NCBI RefSeq assembly: GCF_035440685.1
Contig: NZ_DAORMW010000024.1
Origin: Accumulibacter appositus
GTDB lineage: Bacteria > Pseudomonadota > Gammaproteobacteria > Burkholderiales > Rhodocyclaceae
Length of the DNA stretch: 64,000 nt
Reading direction: 5' to 3' (one strand)
Numbering within the stretch: position 1 is the stretch's first letter; every line of letters begins with the position of its first letter. The position numbers and the translations under genes were made by a program. The notes under the pieces were generated by a model, which was not told the origin of the DNA, did not search any database, and was given only the letters and a program-made list of their open reading frames with translations. This document shows positions 11,943 through 20,356 of the stretch, in pieces.

Positions 11943-14413
11943 GTGGCGAAGCGTCATCGGCGTCGATCTACGACGCCCTTGGGCTGATCGTCATTCGCGT
12001 CGATGCCGAACTCAAGGTCTGGTATGTCAATAGCTTTGGCCTGCGCCTGCTCGGCTACAGTCGGCTGGGACAGGTTTTCCGGCGGCCATTGCGCGAGCTG
12101 CTCGGCGCCGATTTACTGCACTCTCCCGAGTTCCTGGCCGAGCTTCGCGACATTGGCGGTCGCGGCGGCGTGCGGCAGGTGGAAGCGCCCTTGACGACCA
12201 GCGACGGGCGGCAACTGTGGATCTCATGGTCGATCGAGGAGCGCGTCGGCGCCGATACCGTCCTGGCACCGATCTTCTTGATTGGCACCGATGTCACGCG
12301 CGTGCACCGGAGCCTGGAGTCGGCGCTGCTCTTTCGTGACATTGCGCAGAACACGCCCCTGTCGGTGATCATCACCGACGCCGAGCGCAACATCCTGTTC
12401 GCCAATGCGGCGGTGCTGGCGATGACCGGCTACGCGGCCGAGGACGTGATCGGCCGCAAGCCGCAGATGTTCAGCTCCGGGCTGACGCCGGCGTCCACCT
12501 ACCAGGAAATGTGGGCCGCTCTTGGCAGCGGCAGCAGCTGGAGCGGCGAGTTGACCAATCAGCGCAAGGACGGCAGCGTGTTTACCGAGCGCCTGACCAT
12601 CTCGCCGATCACCGACCAGGAAGGACAGCTCAGCTTCTTCTTCGCCATCGGTGAGGATTCGACGCGGCAACGCGAGCTGGAAACGCAGCTCGAGGCCTTC
12701 ACCAGCACCGACGCCCTGACCGGGCTGCGCAACCGCATCGGTTTCTTCGCCGAATTGACGCGACTGCTGAAACAGGTGGCCGATGCCAACACCGGAATCG
12801 CCGTCGTGCACATCGATATCGACGACTTCGACAGCATCAATCGCTCGCTCGGCCACGAACAGGGGGACCGCCTGCTGGTCGATATCGGCAAGCGGCTCGC
12901 CGATACCGTACGCGAAAGCGATGTCGTCGCCCGCCTCGGCAGTGACGAATTCGGCTTGCTGCTGATTGTTCCGGACCTCTCGTCGGGGGACGACTACGAG
13001 GAGATCTCGGGACGGCTGCGGGCGGCGCTGCGGCCGGCCTTCAGCATTGGCGAGCGCAGCATCGAAGTCGTTGCGTCGATCGGCTTCGCCTCGTTTCCTG
13101 CCGACGGCAACGAGCCCGGCGAACTGCTGGCGCGCGCCACGGGTGCCACGCAAATAGCCAAGCGCGATGGCGGCGATGGCGCCGCCCGCTTCGACCGGGG
13201 GCTGAACACGGACGATCTGCAGCGCCGCGAGTTGCTCGGCGAACTGCGCCAGGTCGTCGAAAACCGGCAACTGCTGCTGCACTACCAGCCGCAGTTGAGT
13301 CTGCAGACCGGCGCCTTGATCGGTCTCGAGGCGCTGCTGCGCTGGCAGCATCCGGAGAAGGGACTGATCCCGCCGGGGCGCTTCATTCCCTTGGCGGAAG
13401 AGAGCGGGCTGATCATCGCCATCGGCGAATGGGTCCTCGGCGAGGCCTGCCGCCAGATGCGCGCCTGGCTTGACGCCGGCTTTCCGCCGATCAAGGTGGC
13501 GGTCAACCTGTCGGCGCGCCATTTCCACCAGGCGAACCTCTACCAGAACGTCAGTGACGCCCTCGCCAGGCACCAGATCGACCCGCGAACGCTCGAACTT
13601 GAGATCACCGAGGGGGCAATGATGAACGACGTGGCCTTGTCCGCCCGCGCCAGCGAACGCCTCAAGGAAATCGGCGTACGCCTGTCGCTCGACGACTTCG
13701 GCACCGGCTATTCCTCGCTCGCCTACCTGTCACGTTTCCCGATCGACGTGGTCAAGATCGACCAGTCGTTTGTCCGCGACATCACCAGCAATCCGGCCAA
13801 CGCCGCGATCACCCAGGCGATCATCGCCATGTCGCACAAACTCGGCAAGATCACCCTGGCCGAAGGCGTCGAAAGCGAGGAGCAGATGCACTATCTGCGG
13901 CGCAACGATTGTGACGAAATGCAGGGCTACTTCTTCTCGCGACCCCTTCCCGCCGACGAGATCGCCACCCTGCGCAGCGCCGGCAAGCGTCTGCCGCTCG
14001 GCAGCGGCAAGGAGGATGTCCTGCCGACGGTGCTGCTGGTCGACGACGAAGCGAGCATTCTGTCGGCACTCAGGCGCCTCCTGCGGCGCGAGGGCTACCG
14101 GGTGCTGCTTGCCGATAGTGCCGAGGCGGCTTTTGCCGTCCTGGCGCGCGAAGCCGTCGAAGTGATCGTTTCCGACCAGCGCATGCCGGTGATGACCGGC
14201 ACCGAACTCCTCGCCCGCGTCAAGACCCTCTATCCGCGCACCGTGCGCCTGGTCCTTTCCGGGTATTCGGAAATCACCGCCGTCACCGACGCCATCAACA
14301 AGGGCTCGATCCACAGGTACCTCAGCAAACCCTGGGACGACGAGCACCTGAAGAGCGAGATTCGCGACGCTTTTCGTACCTGGAAGGAACGCTTCGGGAA
14401 GGGGGAAGGCTGA
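11939..14413 (+). CDS. PAS-PAS-GGDEF-EAL-REC protein, probable c-di-GMP phosphodiesterase
   Basis: 824 residues. PAS domains lie at about 8-120 and 125-245, GGDEF at about 255-415, EAL at about 425-680 and a receiver at about 695-810. The GGDEF signature is G334-S-D-E-F, so the second glycine is lost and cyclase activity is doubtful. The EAL side looks catalytic: EALLRW, AVNLSARHF, LELEITE and DDFGTGYSS. The receiver keeps the acidic pair (LLVDDE), an Asp in VSDQRMP and Lys in LSKPWDD, so phosphorylation should control the enzyme. Its TTG start overlaps the hemerythrin kinase stop. A receiver at the C-terminal end is less common than at the N-terminus. A paralogue with the same EAL-REC ending is at 45034. 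Confidence 0.92.
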   Translation: MSGEASSASIYDALGLIVIRVDAELKVWYVNSFGLRLLGYSRLGQVFRRPLRELLGADLLHSPEFLAELRDIGGRGGVRQVEAPLTTSDGRQLWISWSIEERVGADTVLAPIFLIGTDVTRVHRSLESALLFRDIAQNTPLSVIITDAERNILFANAAVLAMTGYAAEDVIGRKPQMFSSGLTPASTYQEMWAALGSGSSWSGELTNQRKDGSVFTERLTISPITDQEGQLSFFFAIGEDSTRQRELETQLEAFTSTDALTGLRNRIGFFAELTRLLKQVADANTGIAVVHIDIDDFDSINRSLGHEQGDRLLVDIGKRLADTVRESDVVARLGSDEFGLLLIVPDLSSGDDYEEISGRLRAALRPAFSIGERSIEVVASIGFASFPADGNEPGELLARATGATQIAKRDGGDGAARFDRGLNTDDLQRRELLGELRQVVENRQLLLHYQPQLSLQTGALIGLEALLRWQHPEKGLIPPGRFIPLAEESGLIIAIGEWVLGEACRQMRAWLDAGFPPIKVAVNLSARHFHQANLYQNVSDALARHQIDPRTLELEITEGAMMNDVALSARASERLKEIGVRLSLDDFGTGYSSLAYLSRFPIDVVKIDQSFVRDITSNPANAAITQAIIAMSHKLGKITLAEGVESEEQMHYLRRNDCDEMQGYFFSRPLPADEIATLRSAGKRLPLGSGKEDVLPTVLLVDDEASILSALRRLLRREGYRVLLADSAEAAFAVLAREAVEVIVSDQRMPVMTGTELLARVKTLYPRTVRLVLSGYSEITAVTDAINKGSIHRYLSKPWDDEHLKSEIRDAFRTWKERFGKGEG

Positions 14414-14511
14414 GCCGGGGAGTGCCGCTGCCCGGCGTTGATGGCCGCACCTGCGGTGGCTGCGCGCCGCCGCCGGCATCGGCGGACCTGGACGGCTGGG
14501 GCGGCCGAGGA

Positions 14512-14540
14512 TTGCCGGCGCAGTAGGCACGTGCTCTAAT
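14512..14540 (+). promoter_or_regulatory. Possible sigma-70 promoter
   Basis: TTGCCG at 14512-14517, a 17-base spacer and TCTAAT at 14535-14540 match the sigma-70 pattern well. The site lies 23 bases ahead of the next start codon and would serve the monooxygenase-like, cobalamin-binding and kinase genes. Prediction by eye only. Confidence 0.45.
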
Positions 14541-14563
14541 ATGGGCCTTATAAGGAAAGCGCG

Positions 14564-14863
14564 ATGTTCGTCGCCCTGAGCCGCTTCACCGTTGCCAACG
14601 ACATGCACGATGCCGTGCGCGAGGCTTTTCGCGCGCGTCCACACCTGGTGGACCGTGTGCCGGGTTTCGTGCGCATGGAGGTGCTGCGGCCGCAGGGTTG
14701 TCCCGAGGAGTTCTGGTTGATGACCTGGTGGAGCGACGAAACTTCCTTCGACGCCTGGCATCGAAGCCATGCCTATCACGATTCGCACGGCGGAATACCC
14801 AAGGGATTGAAGCTGGTTCCCGGTTCGACAGAGATCCGCCGTCTCGAGCGGATTGCCGAGTGA
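14564..14863 (+). CDS. ABM-domain (antibiotic biosynthesis monooxygenase-like) protein
   Basis: 99-residue protein with the dimeric alpha/beta-barrel pattern of the ABM superfamily. It has a first strand MFVALSRFTV, then GFVRMEVLRP, then FWLMTWWSDETSFDAWHRS with the family's tryptophan-rich strand and helix. Members include heme-degrading enzymes (IsdG/HmoB), quinol monooxygenases and proteins of unknown role, and the sequence alone does not say which applies here. AAGGAAAG lies just before the ATG. The following gene starts about 40 bases after the stop, so this gene may be first in an operon with the cobalamin-binding protein and kinase. Confidence 0.8.
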   Translation: MFVALSRFTVANDMHDAVREAFRARPHLVDRVPGFVRMEVLRPQGCPEEFWLMTWWSDETSFDAWHRSHAYHDSHGGIPKGLKLVPGSTEIRRLERIAE

Positions 14864-14902
14864 GTTGACGAGGTGCAAACCACCGCCGACGGGGAGTGTG
14901 CG

Positions 14903-15973
14903 ATGACGACCAGCAGTGGCTACCTGGCCGATGAAGAAGCGATCGAGCGCTTTCTCGTCCTGCGCAGCGAGGCGATCGCGTATGCGACTGCCGCCAGCCA
15001 GGCCGCCTGGCCGGAGTTGTTCGCCAGACGCGGGCCGCAGGCCTTGGAAGCTTGTGCCGAGGACATCGGCTTCCATCTCGATTTCCTCCGCCCGACACTC
15101 GAAACGGGTGACCTCTCTCCGTTTACCGCCTATCTCGGCTGGCTGGCGCAGGTTCTCGCGTCGCGCGGTGTTCCCGGCGATTCCCTGGCGCGCTCGCTGG
15201 ACCACCTCGGCGGCTTCTTCGCCGAGCGGCTGGGGAGCGCCGCAACGCCGCTGCTTGCGGCGCTGGCTGCCGGCCGGGAGGCGCTGGCTGGCGATATTCC
15301 TGCACACTGCTACGATCGCCCCTGCCCGGAGCCATGGCCAGAAGCGGAAGCCTTCGGAAATGCCCTGCTCGAAGGCCAGCGGCGCGAGGCGTCGGCGCTC
15401 TTCAATCAGGCCCTGGACCGTGAAGCGTCGTTGGCCGGCGCTGAAATCCATGTCGTCCAGCCGGCGCTCTACGAGGTCGGCCGGCGCTGGCAGCAGAACA
15501 GCGTTTCGGTGGCCCAGGAGCATCTCGCCACGGCCATGGCGCAAAGCCTGATGGCGCAGGGTTTTGGGCGCGTCGAGCCGGCAGCCGACAATGCTCGCAA
15601 GGCACTCCTGGCCTGTCCGGCCGGCAACCACCACAGCGTTGGGTTGCGGATGGTGGCCGATGCCTTCGAGCTGGCCGGGTGGACCGTGCATTACCTCGGC
15701 GCCAACGTTCCGCAAGCGGCCCTGATCGCCCAGATAAGGGAGCTGCGGCCCGATCTGGTCGGCCTTTCAGCGTCGCTGCCGCAGCAATTGCGCAGCCTGC
15801 GCCAAACGCTCGCCGCGCTGCGCGCGAGTCTTGCCGACGGTTGCCCAAGAATCGTCGTTGGCGGGCTCGTTTTCAACCAGTTTCCACTGCTTGCGCAGAG
15901 CTTCGCTGCCGAACTCCTGGGCGCCGACGCGGTGCGTGCTGCGGCGGCAGCCAGTGCCTCCTTGAACGGCTAG
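14903..15973 (+). CDS. Cobalamin-binding protein with CarH-type W-x9-EH motif
   Basis: 356 residues. The C-terminal half is a B12-binding module: a helical cap at about 150-225 followed by a Rossmann-type domain at about 230-350. The cap holds W196-x9-E206-H207, the motif that marks the adenosylcobalamin light-sensing domain of CarH-type photoreceptors. The Rossmann domain has N242-x-H244-x-x-G247, a variant of DxHxxG in which H244 can be the lower cobalt ligand. No MerR-type DNA-binding domain is present; the N-terminal 150 residues are a helical domain not recognised. ATG 14903 is preferred over GTG 14873 because GGGGAG sits six bases before it. A soluble histidine kinase starts nine bases after the stop, suggesting the protein reports to that kinase. 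Confidence 0.85.
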   Translation: MTTSSGYLADEEAIERFLVLRSEAIAYATAASQAAWPELFARRGPQALEACAEDIGFHLDFLRPTLETGDLSPFTAYLGWLAQVLASRGVPGDSLARSLDHLGGFFAERLGSAATPLLAALAAGREALAGDIPAHCYDRPCPEPWPEAEAFGNALLEGQRREASALFNQALDREASLAGAEIHVVQPALYEVGRRWQQNSVSVAQEHLATAMAQSLMAQGFGRVEPAADNARKALLACPAGNHHSVGLRMVADAFELAGWTVHYLGANVPQAALIAQIRELRPDLVGLSASLPQQLRSLRQTLAALRASLADGCPRIVVGGLVFNQFPLLAQSFAAELLGADAVRAAAAASASLNG

Positions 15974-15982
15974 CGCAGGCGC

Positions 15983-17260
15983 GTGCAGCAGGCCTTGCTA
16001 CAGTCACTGCAATCGGTCGCCTTTGCGGAAATCAGTCTGGCGGGAGACCTGATTTCGGCCAACCGCGGTTTCTACGTCTTGCTGCAGCTTGCGCCGGACA
16101 GTGTGGTCGATCATGTGGGCCCGTACATCAACAACCCGAGCTTCACGGAGCTGGCCGCAGGTGCGCAACGGGCAATGCCCGGGCAAGTGGTCTATCAGGG
16201 CCTGATCACGTTTCTTGGCGAGCTCGGCGAGCCACGCTCGCTGCTGGCGAGGGTCTGTCGGCAGGGCGATCATCTGGCCATGATCGCGGAACACGATGTG
16301 CGCGAGAACGAAAACCTGCTCGCGGCGGTGATGGACCTCAACGAGGAACTGGCTGAGCAGCAGCGCGCGCTGGCGCGCGCCAATCGCCAGCTGGCCGCCG
16401 AAAAGGCCGAGCAACAGCGCCTGCTGCAGGAGTTGGCGACGGCGCAGGCGCACCTCGTTCAGTCGGCGCAACTCGTTTCCCTCGGTCAGCTCGCGGCCGG
16501 GGTCGCACACGAGATCAACAATCCGATCAGTTTCGTGCGCGCCAACGTGGCGACCCTCGGAGGCTATGTAGGGGACCTGCTTGCGATCATCGATGCCTAC
16601 GCGGCGGGGGAAGCGCTGCTCGCGCAGGATCCCTCTCTGTTGGCGCGCATCCACCGGCTGCGCGAGCGTTGCGATCTGGACTTCGTGCGCGGCGATGCCG
16701 TGGCCGTGGTTGCCGAATCGGCCGCAGGCATCGCGCGGGTGGCGCGCATTGTCAGCGACCTGAAGAATTTTGCGCGCATCAACGAGTCGGAATGGCAGGT
16801 CGCCGATCTGCACGCCTGCCTCGAAAGTACGCTCAATGTGGCCAGTCACGAGTTGAGGGGAAGTGCGGAAGTCGTTCGCCAGTACGGCCCGCTACCGGCG
16901 CTTCATTGCTGTCCCGGTCAACTCAACCAGGTGTTCATGAACCTGCTGCTCAATGCCATCCAGTCACTGGAAGGGGCAGGAAACGGGCCGGGGCGAATTT
17001 TCCTGCGCACGGGCCGGCAGGATGATCAAGGCTGGATCGAAATCGAGGATAACGGCCGCGGCATTGGGCCGGAAAGGCTGCCGCGCATTTTCGAGCCTTT
17101 TTACACCACCCGCGCGATTGGTGCGGGCACCGGACTCGGTCTGTCGTCGGCATGGGGGATCATCAATGCCCATGGCGGGCGGATCGAAGTGCGCACCGAA
17201 GTCGGCAAGGGGAGCACTTTCCGCATCTGGCTGCCCCTGTCGCGGACGACGAGCGAATAG
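15983..17260 (+). CDS. Soluble histidine kinase linked to the cobalamin-binding protein
   Basis: 425-residue kinase starting with GTG nine bases after the cobalamin protein. Residues 1-110 resemble a small PAS-like sensor domain. A coiled coil follows at about 112-160 (many Gln, Glu and Ala heptads), then H176 in GVAHEINNP and an ATPase domain with FEPFYTTR and GTGLGLSS. There is no membrane segment. The core is related to the three other kinases in this island but has a shorter input region. The tight spacing suggests it is expressed with, and probably controlled by, the cobalamin-binding protein. The output regulator is not adjacent; the EAL-REC protein two genes upstream of the operon is a candidate. 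Confidence 0.9.
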   Translation: MQQALLQSLQSVAFAEISLAGDLISANRGFYVLLQLAPDSVVDHVGPYINNPSFTELAAGAQRAMPGQVVYQGLITFLGELGEPRSLLARVCRQGDHLAMIAEHDVRENENLLAAVMDLNEELAEQQRALARANRQLAAEKAEQQRLLQELATAQAHLVQSAQLVSLGQLAAGVAHEINNPISFVRANVATLGGYVGDLLAIIDAYAAGEALLAQDPSLLARIHRLRERCDLDFVRGDAVAVVAESAAGIARVARIVSDLKNFARINESEWQVADLHACLESTLNVASHELRGSAEVVRQYGPLPALHCCPGQLNQVFMNLLLNAIQSLEGAGNGPGRIFLRTGRQDDQGWIEIEDNGRGIGPERLPRIFEPFYTTRAIGAGTGLGLSSAWGIINAHGGRIEVRTEVGKGSTFRIWLPLSRTTSE

Positions 17261-17283
17261 GAGGAGAGGGGGCGTTCAGGCGC

Positions 17284-20259
17284 TCAGGCGCGTGGCACTT
17301 CTTCCATGGCCAGCAGGATCAGCGCTGCTTCGCCAGGAATGCGGCGAGCATTGAGCAGCATCTTGCCGTGGCCGTGCGCTGGCAGTTCGCAGTCCACGGC
17401 CAATTCCTCGACCACCTGGTCACGCGACAGGATGCTTGCGAGCAGCTCGCGCAAGGCCGGGATATTCCACTGCCCGTCGCCGAGATCGTAAAGTCGTTGG
17501 CCGATGCTTGCTTCGCGGCCCACCTGGAAGCGTTGGTAGAAAGAGCGGCTGGCCGAGACCACCGTCAAGTTTGCGTCGAGGACCAGCAGCGGCACGCGCA
17601 CGCTATCGATGATGCTCTGGGCAAAATGTTGGGCAGCCCGGCTTTGCGACTCGGCGGCGACGCGGGCGCTGATGTCGGTAAAGGTGATCACCAGCCCGTC
17701 GAGCCGGTCGTCCAGTCGGCGATACGGTTTCAGGCGCGCTTGATACCAGAGGCACTTGCGCGTCTGCACTTCGCGCTGGCAAGCCTGCCCGCCGGCGAGC
17801 ACGGCCTGGGCATCGGCCAGCAGCTGCTGGTCATCGACGAGGTTGGCCCGGATGTCGGCCAGAGGACGGCCGACATCGGTGGCGACCAGGGGATAGAGAT
17901 CTGCTGCCGCGGACGTGAAGCGGCGGATGAGCAGTTGCTCATCGAGAAAGAGGAGGCCGCCACTGACGTTGTCGAGCAGGTTCCTGAGGTCGTCCTGCGT
18001 GCTGCCGAGTTGATCGATATTGGCCTGCAACTCGGCATTGACGGTCACCAGTTCTTCATTGACCGATTGCAGTTCCTCCTTCGAGGTCTCGAGTTCTTCG
18101 ACCGTCGACTGCAGTTCCTCGTTGGCCGACTGCAGCTCCTCATTGGTGGACATCAATTCCTCATTGGAGATCTGTTGCCGCTCAATGGTCGCTTGCAGGC
18201 TTTCCCAGGTTTGGGCCAGGTCACGCTCGAGTTCCAGGATGCGCCGGTCAGCGCTGCCTTCGCCGGCCTCGTTGACCAAACGGCTGTCGTCGCCGCTGGC
18301 CGGCGTGGCGGCCAGCGCCACTTTCCTGGCGAGGTCCTGAAAACTGACCAGCAGTGATTGCCGCGTACCGTCCGGGCTGGACAGGGGGCGGACGCTGATG
18401 GCGACTTTCTGAAGTTCGCCGTTGCTGTGCAGCATGACTTCGCGGATGCTGCCCTGCGGTCCTTGCCCGGCGGCCTCGAGCAGTGCCGCGCGCAGTTCGG
18501 GCTGCAGGCCGTCGTGGGCCATGTCGACGACGTTGAGTGTGCCGGCGCCCGGCGCCGGGCGCAGGTACTTTCCCGTCTCGCCATACACGAAGAGGATGTT
18601 GCCGGCGCTGTCGGTGACCACCGACGGCGGTGCGAAAGCGCTGAGCAGGGCGCGGCGCGCGAGCTGGGCGATAGTGCTTGCTGCCCTGCTCACCGCTGTT
18701 GCCTCGCGACGGTTGTCCGCCGGCGCTTTCGCCCAGGCGAGGCCGCTGACCAACAAGGCGCGGTTCTTCGCGCCGCTGCCGATCGCCCGGTAGAACTTCC
18801 ATTTGTGGCTCAGCGGCTGGAACAGCGCCGGCTGATCGGCGATCGATTCGGCCGGTGACAGGAAGAGCACGCCGTTCGCTTTCAGGGCGTAGTGCAGGTT
18901 CGCGATCAGGCGGTCCTGCAACTCGGCTTCCAGGTAGATCATCACGTTGCGGCAACTGATCAGGTCGAGCTTGGTGAACGGGGGATCCTTGACCACGTTC
19001 TGCACCGCGAAGACCAGCATCTCGCGAATCTCCTTGCGCACCCGGTAGACGGCGTTTTCCCGGAGGAAGAAGCGTTGCAGACGTTCCGGCGTCAGGTCGG
19101 CGGCGATGTTCGGCGGATAGAAGCCGTTGCGGGCGACGGCGATCGCCTCCTGATCGAGGTCGGTGCCGTAGATCTGAATCCTGAACGACTGCTGCGTCTG
19201 CTCCATGACTTCGCGCAGCAGGATGGCGATCGAGTAGGCCTCCTCGCCGGTGGAGCAGCCGGCTACCCAGACGCGAAACACGTAGTCGTCGGGCTTGTTG
19301 GCGAGCAGCTGCGGAAGGATCTCATCGCGCAGCGCGTCGAACGCCTCTGCATCGCGGAAGAAGCGGGTGACGTTGATCAGCAGGTCCTTGAACAGGGCCT
19401 GCATCTCGTCCGGATGCGCCGCCAGATAGGCGGCGTAGGCGTCGGTGTCGGTGAACGAGCTCTGTAGCATGCGGCGCGCGATGCGCCGGCCGATGGTGCC
19501 CTTCTTGTAGAGGGAGAAATCATGCCCGGTGGCTGTGCGCAGGATGCTCAACACCGCACCGTATTCAGCGCCGACTGCCGCTGCCCCCGTTGCCGACGCT
19601 GGTCTGGCGCGCTCGGCGTGGACGCCCGCCAATAGCACCGTCGGCATGTCTTCGATGGCGACGACATGGCTGGCGTAGCCGCTGCGGATGGCGCTTTCCG
19701 GCATCCCTGCGTACTTCGCCGAGCTCGGTTCCTGGACCAGGGTGAGACCGCCGGCGCCGTGGATGGCTCGCAGCCCCTGCGTGCCGTCGGTCCCGGTGCC
19801 GGAGAGAACTATCCCCACTGCATTTTCGTTGCAGGCCTCGGCAAGGGTGCGCAGGAAGGCGTCGATCGGCATCCGTCGACCGCGTGGCAACTCCGGTAGC
19901 GAGACTTGCAGCTTGCCGTCGTCGATCGCCATGTCGCGGTTGGGCGGGATCACATAAACCGTGTTCGGGACCACAGCTAACTGATCCTCGGCTTCGCGTA
20001 CCGGCATCGTCGTCGAACGCTGCAGGATCTCGCCGAGAATGCTCGCATGGCCGGGATCGAGGTGGGGCACCAGCACGAAGGCCAGACCGCTGTCCGGCGG
20101 CAGGTGGCGGAAGAATATCTCGTAGGCTTCGAGGCCGCCGGCGGAGGCGCCGATGCCGACGACGGTCAGAGCCGTCGGGGGGGGGTTCTCTGCGGCGATG
20201 CCTGCGGCCGCCGGTGGGCCTGATCTTGGCTGGTCACCGTTTGCCTGGTCTATTGTCAT
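17284..20259 (-). CDS. CheB-CheR-PAS hybrid chemotaxis-like protein
   Basis: 991 residues. A CheB-type methylesterase domain comes first (about 30-215), with catalytic S39 (GASAGG), H66 (VPHLDPGH) and D158 (GTGTDGTQG). A CheR-type methyltransferase follows, with RFFRDAEAF and the S-adenosylmethionine motif VAGCSTGEEAYS. A long coiled coil full of SNEELxSxNEEL heptads then leads to two PAS domains (about 770-870 and 885-985). Unlike many relatives it ends after the PAS domains, with no histidine kinase part. No chemoreceptor, CheA or CheW gene is nearby. Related hybrids often serve chemosensory or light-stress signalling. It is convergent with the kinase at 15983, 23 bases apart. Confidence 0.9.
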   Translation of the reverse strand: MTIDQANGDQPRSGPPAAAGIAAENPPPTALTVVGIGASAGGLEAYEIFFRHLPPDSGLAFVLVPHLDPGHASILGEILQRSTTMPVREAEDQLAVVPNTVYVIPPNRDMAIDDGKLQVSLPELPRGRRMPIDAFLRTLAEACNENAVGIVLSGTGTDGTQGLRAIHGAGGLTLVQEPSSAKYAGMPESAIRSGYASHVVAIEDMPTVLLAGVHAERARPASATGAAAVGAEYGAVLSILRTATGHDFSLYKKGTIGRRIARRMLQSSFTDTDAYAAYLAAHPDEMQALFKDLLINVTRFFRDAEAFDALRDEILPQLLANKPDDYVFRVWVAGCSTGEEAYSIAILLREVMEQTQQSFRIQIYGTDLDQEAIAVARNGFYPPNIAADLTPERLQRFFLRENAVYRVRKEIREMLVFAVQNVVKDPPFTKLDLISCRNVMIYLEAELQDRLIANLHYALKANGVLFLSPAESIADQPALFQPLSHKWKFYRAIGSGAKNRALLVSGLAWAKAPADNRREATAVSRAASTIAQLARRALLSAFAPPSVVTDSAGNILFVYGETGKYLRPAPGAGTLNVVDMAHDGLQPELRAALLEAAGQGPQGSIREVMLHSNGELQKVAISVRPLSSPDGTRQSLLVSFQDLARKVALAATPASGDDSRLVNEAGEGSADRRILELERDLAQTWESLQATIERQQISNEELMSTNEELQSANEELQSTVEELETSKEELQSVNEELVTVNAELQANIDQLGSTQDDLRNLLDNVSGGLLFLDEQLLIRRFTSAAADLYPLVATDVGRPLADIRANLVDDQQLLADAQAVLAGGQACQREVQTRKCLWYQARLKPYRRLDDRLDGLVITFTDISARVAAESQSRAAQHFAQSIIDSVRVPLLVLDANLTVVSASRSFYQRFQVGREASIGQRLYDLGDGQWNIPALRELLASILSRDQVVEELAVDCELPAHGHGKMLLNARRIPGEAALILLAMEEVPRA

Positions 20260-20356
20260 ACTGAGCTCTCTCTCGCCCCGGTAAGGTGCTGGATTTCGGG
20301 CCCGTGTGGCTGGCGGTGCTGGCCTACATGATAGCGGGGCTCAATTGTCACGACCG

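Noticed and set aside
13730..15715. A 661-codon minus-strand frame across the EAL-REC, ABM and cobalamin genes
   Set aside because: It covers three well-supported plus-strand genes and has no recognisable protein sequence.
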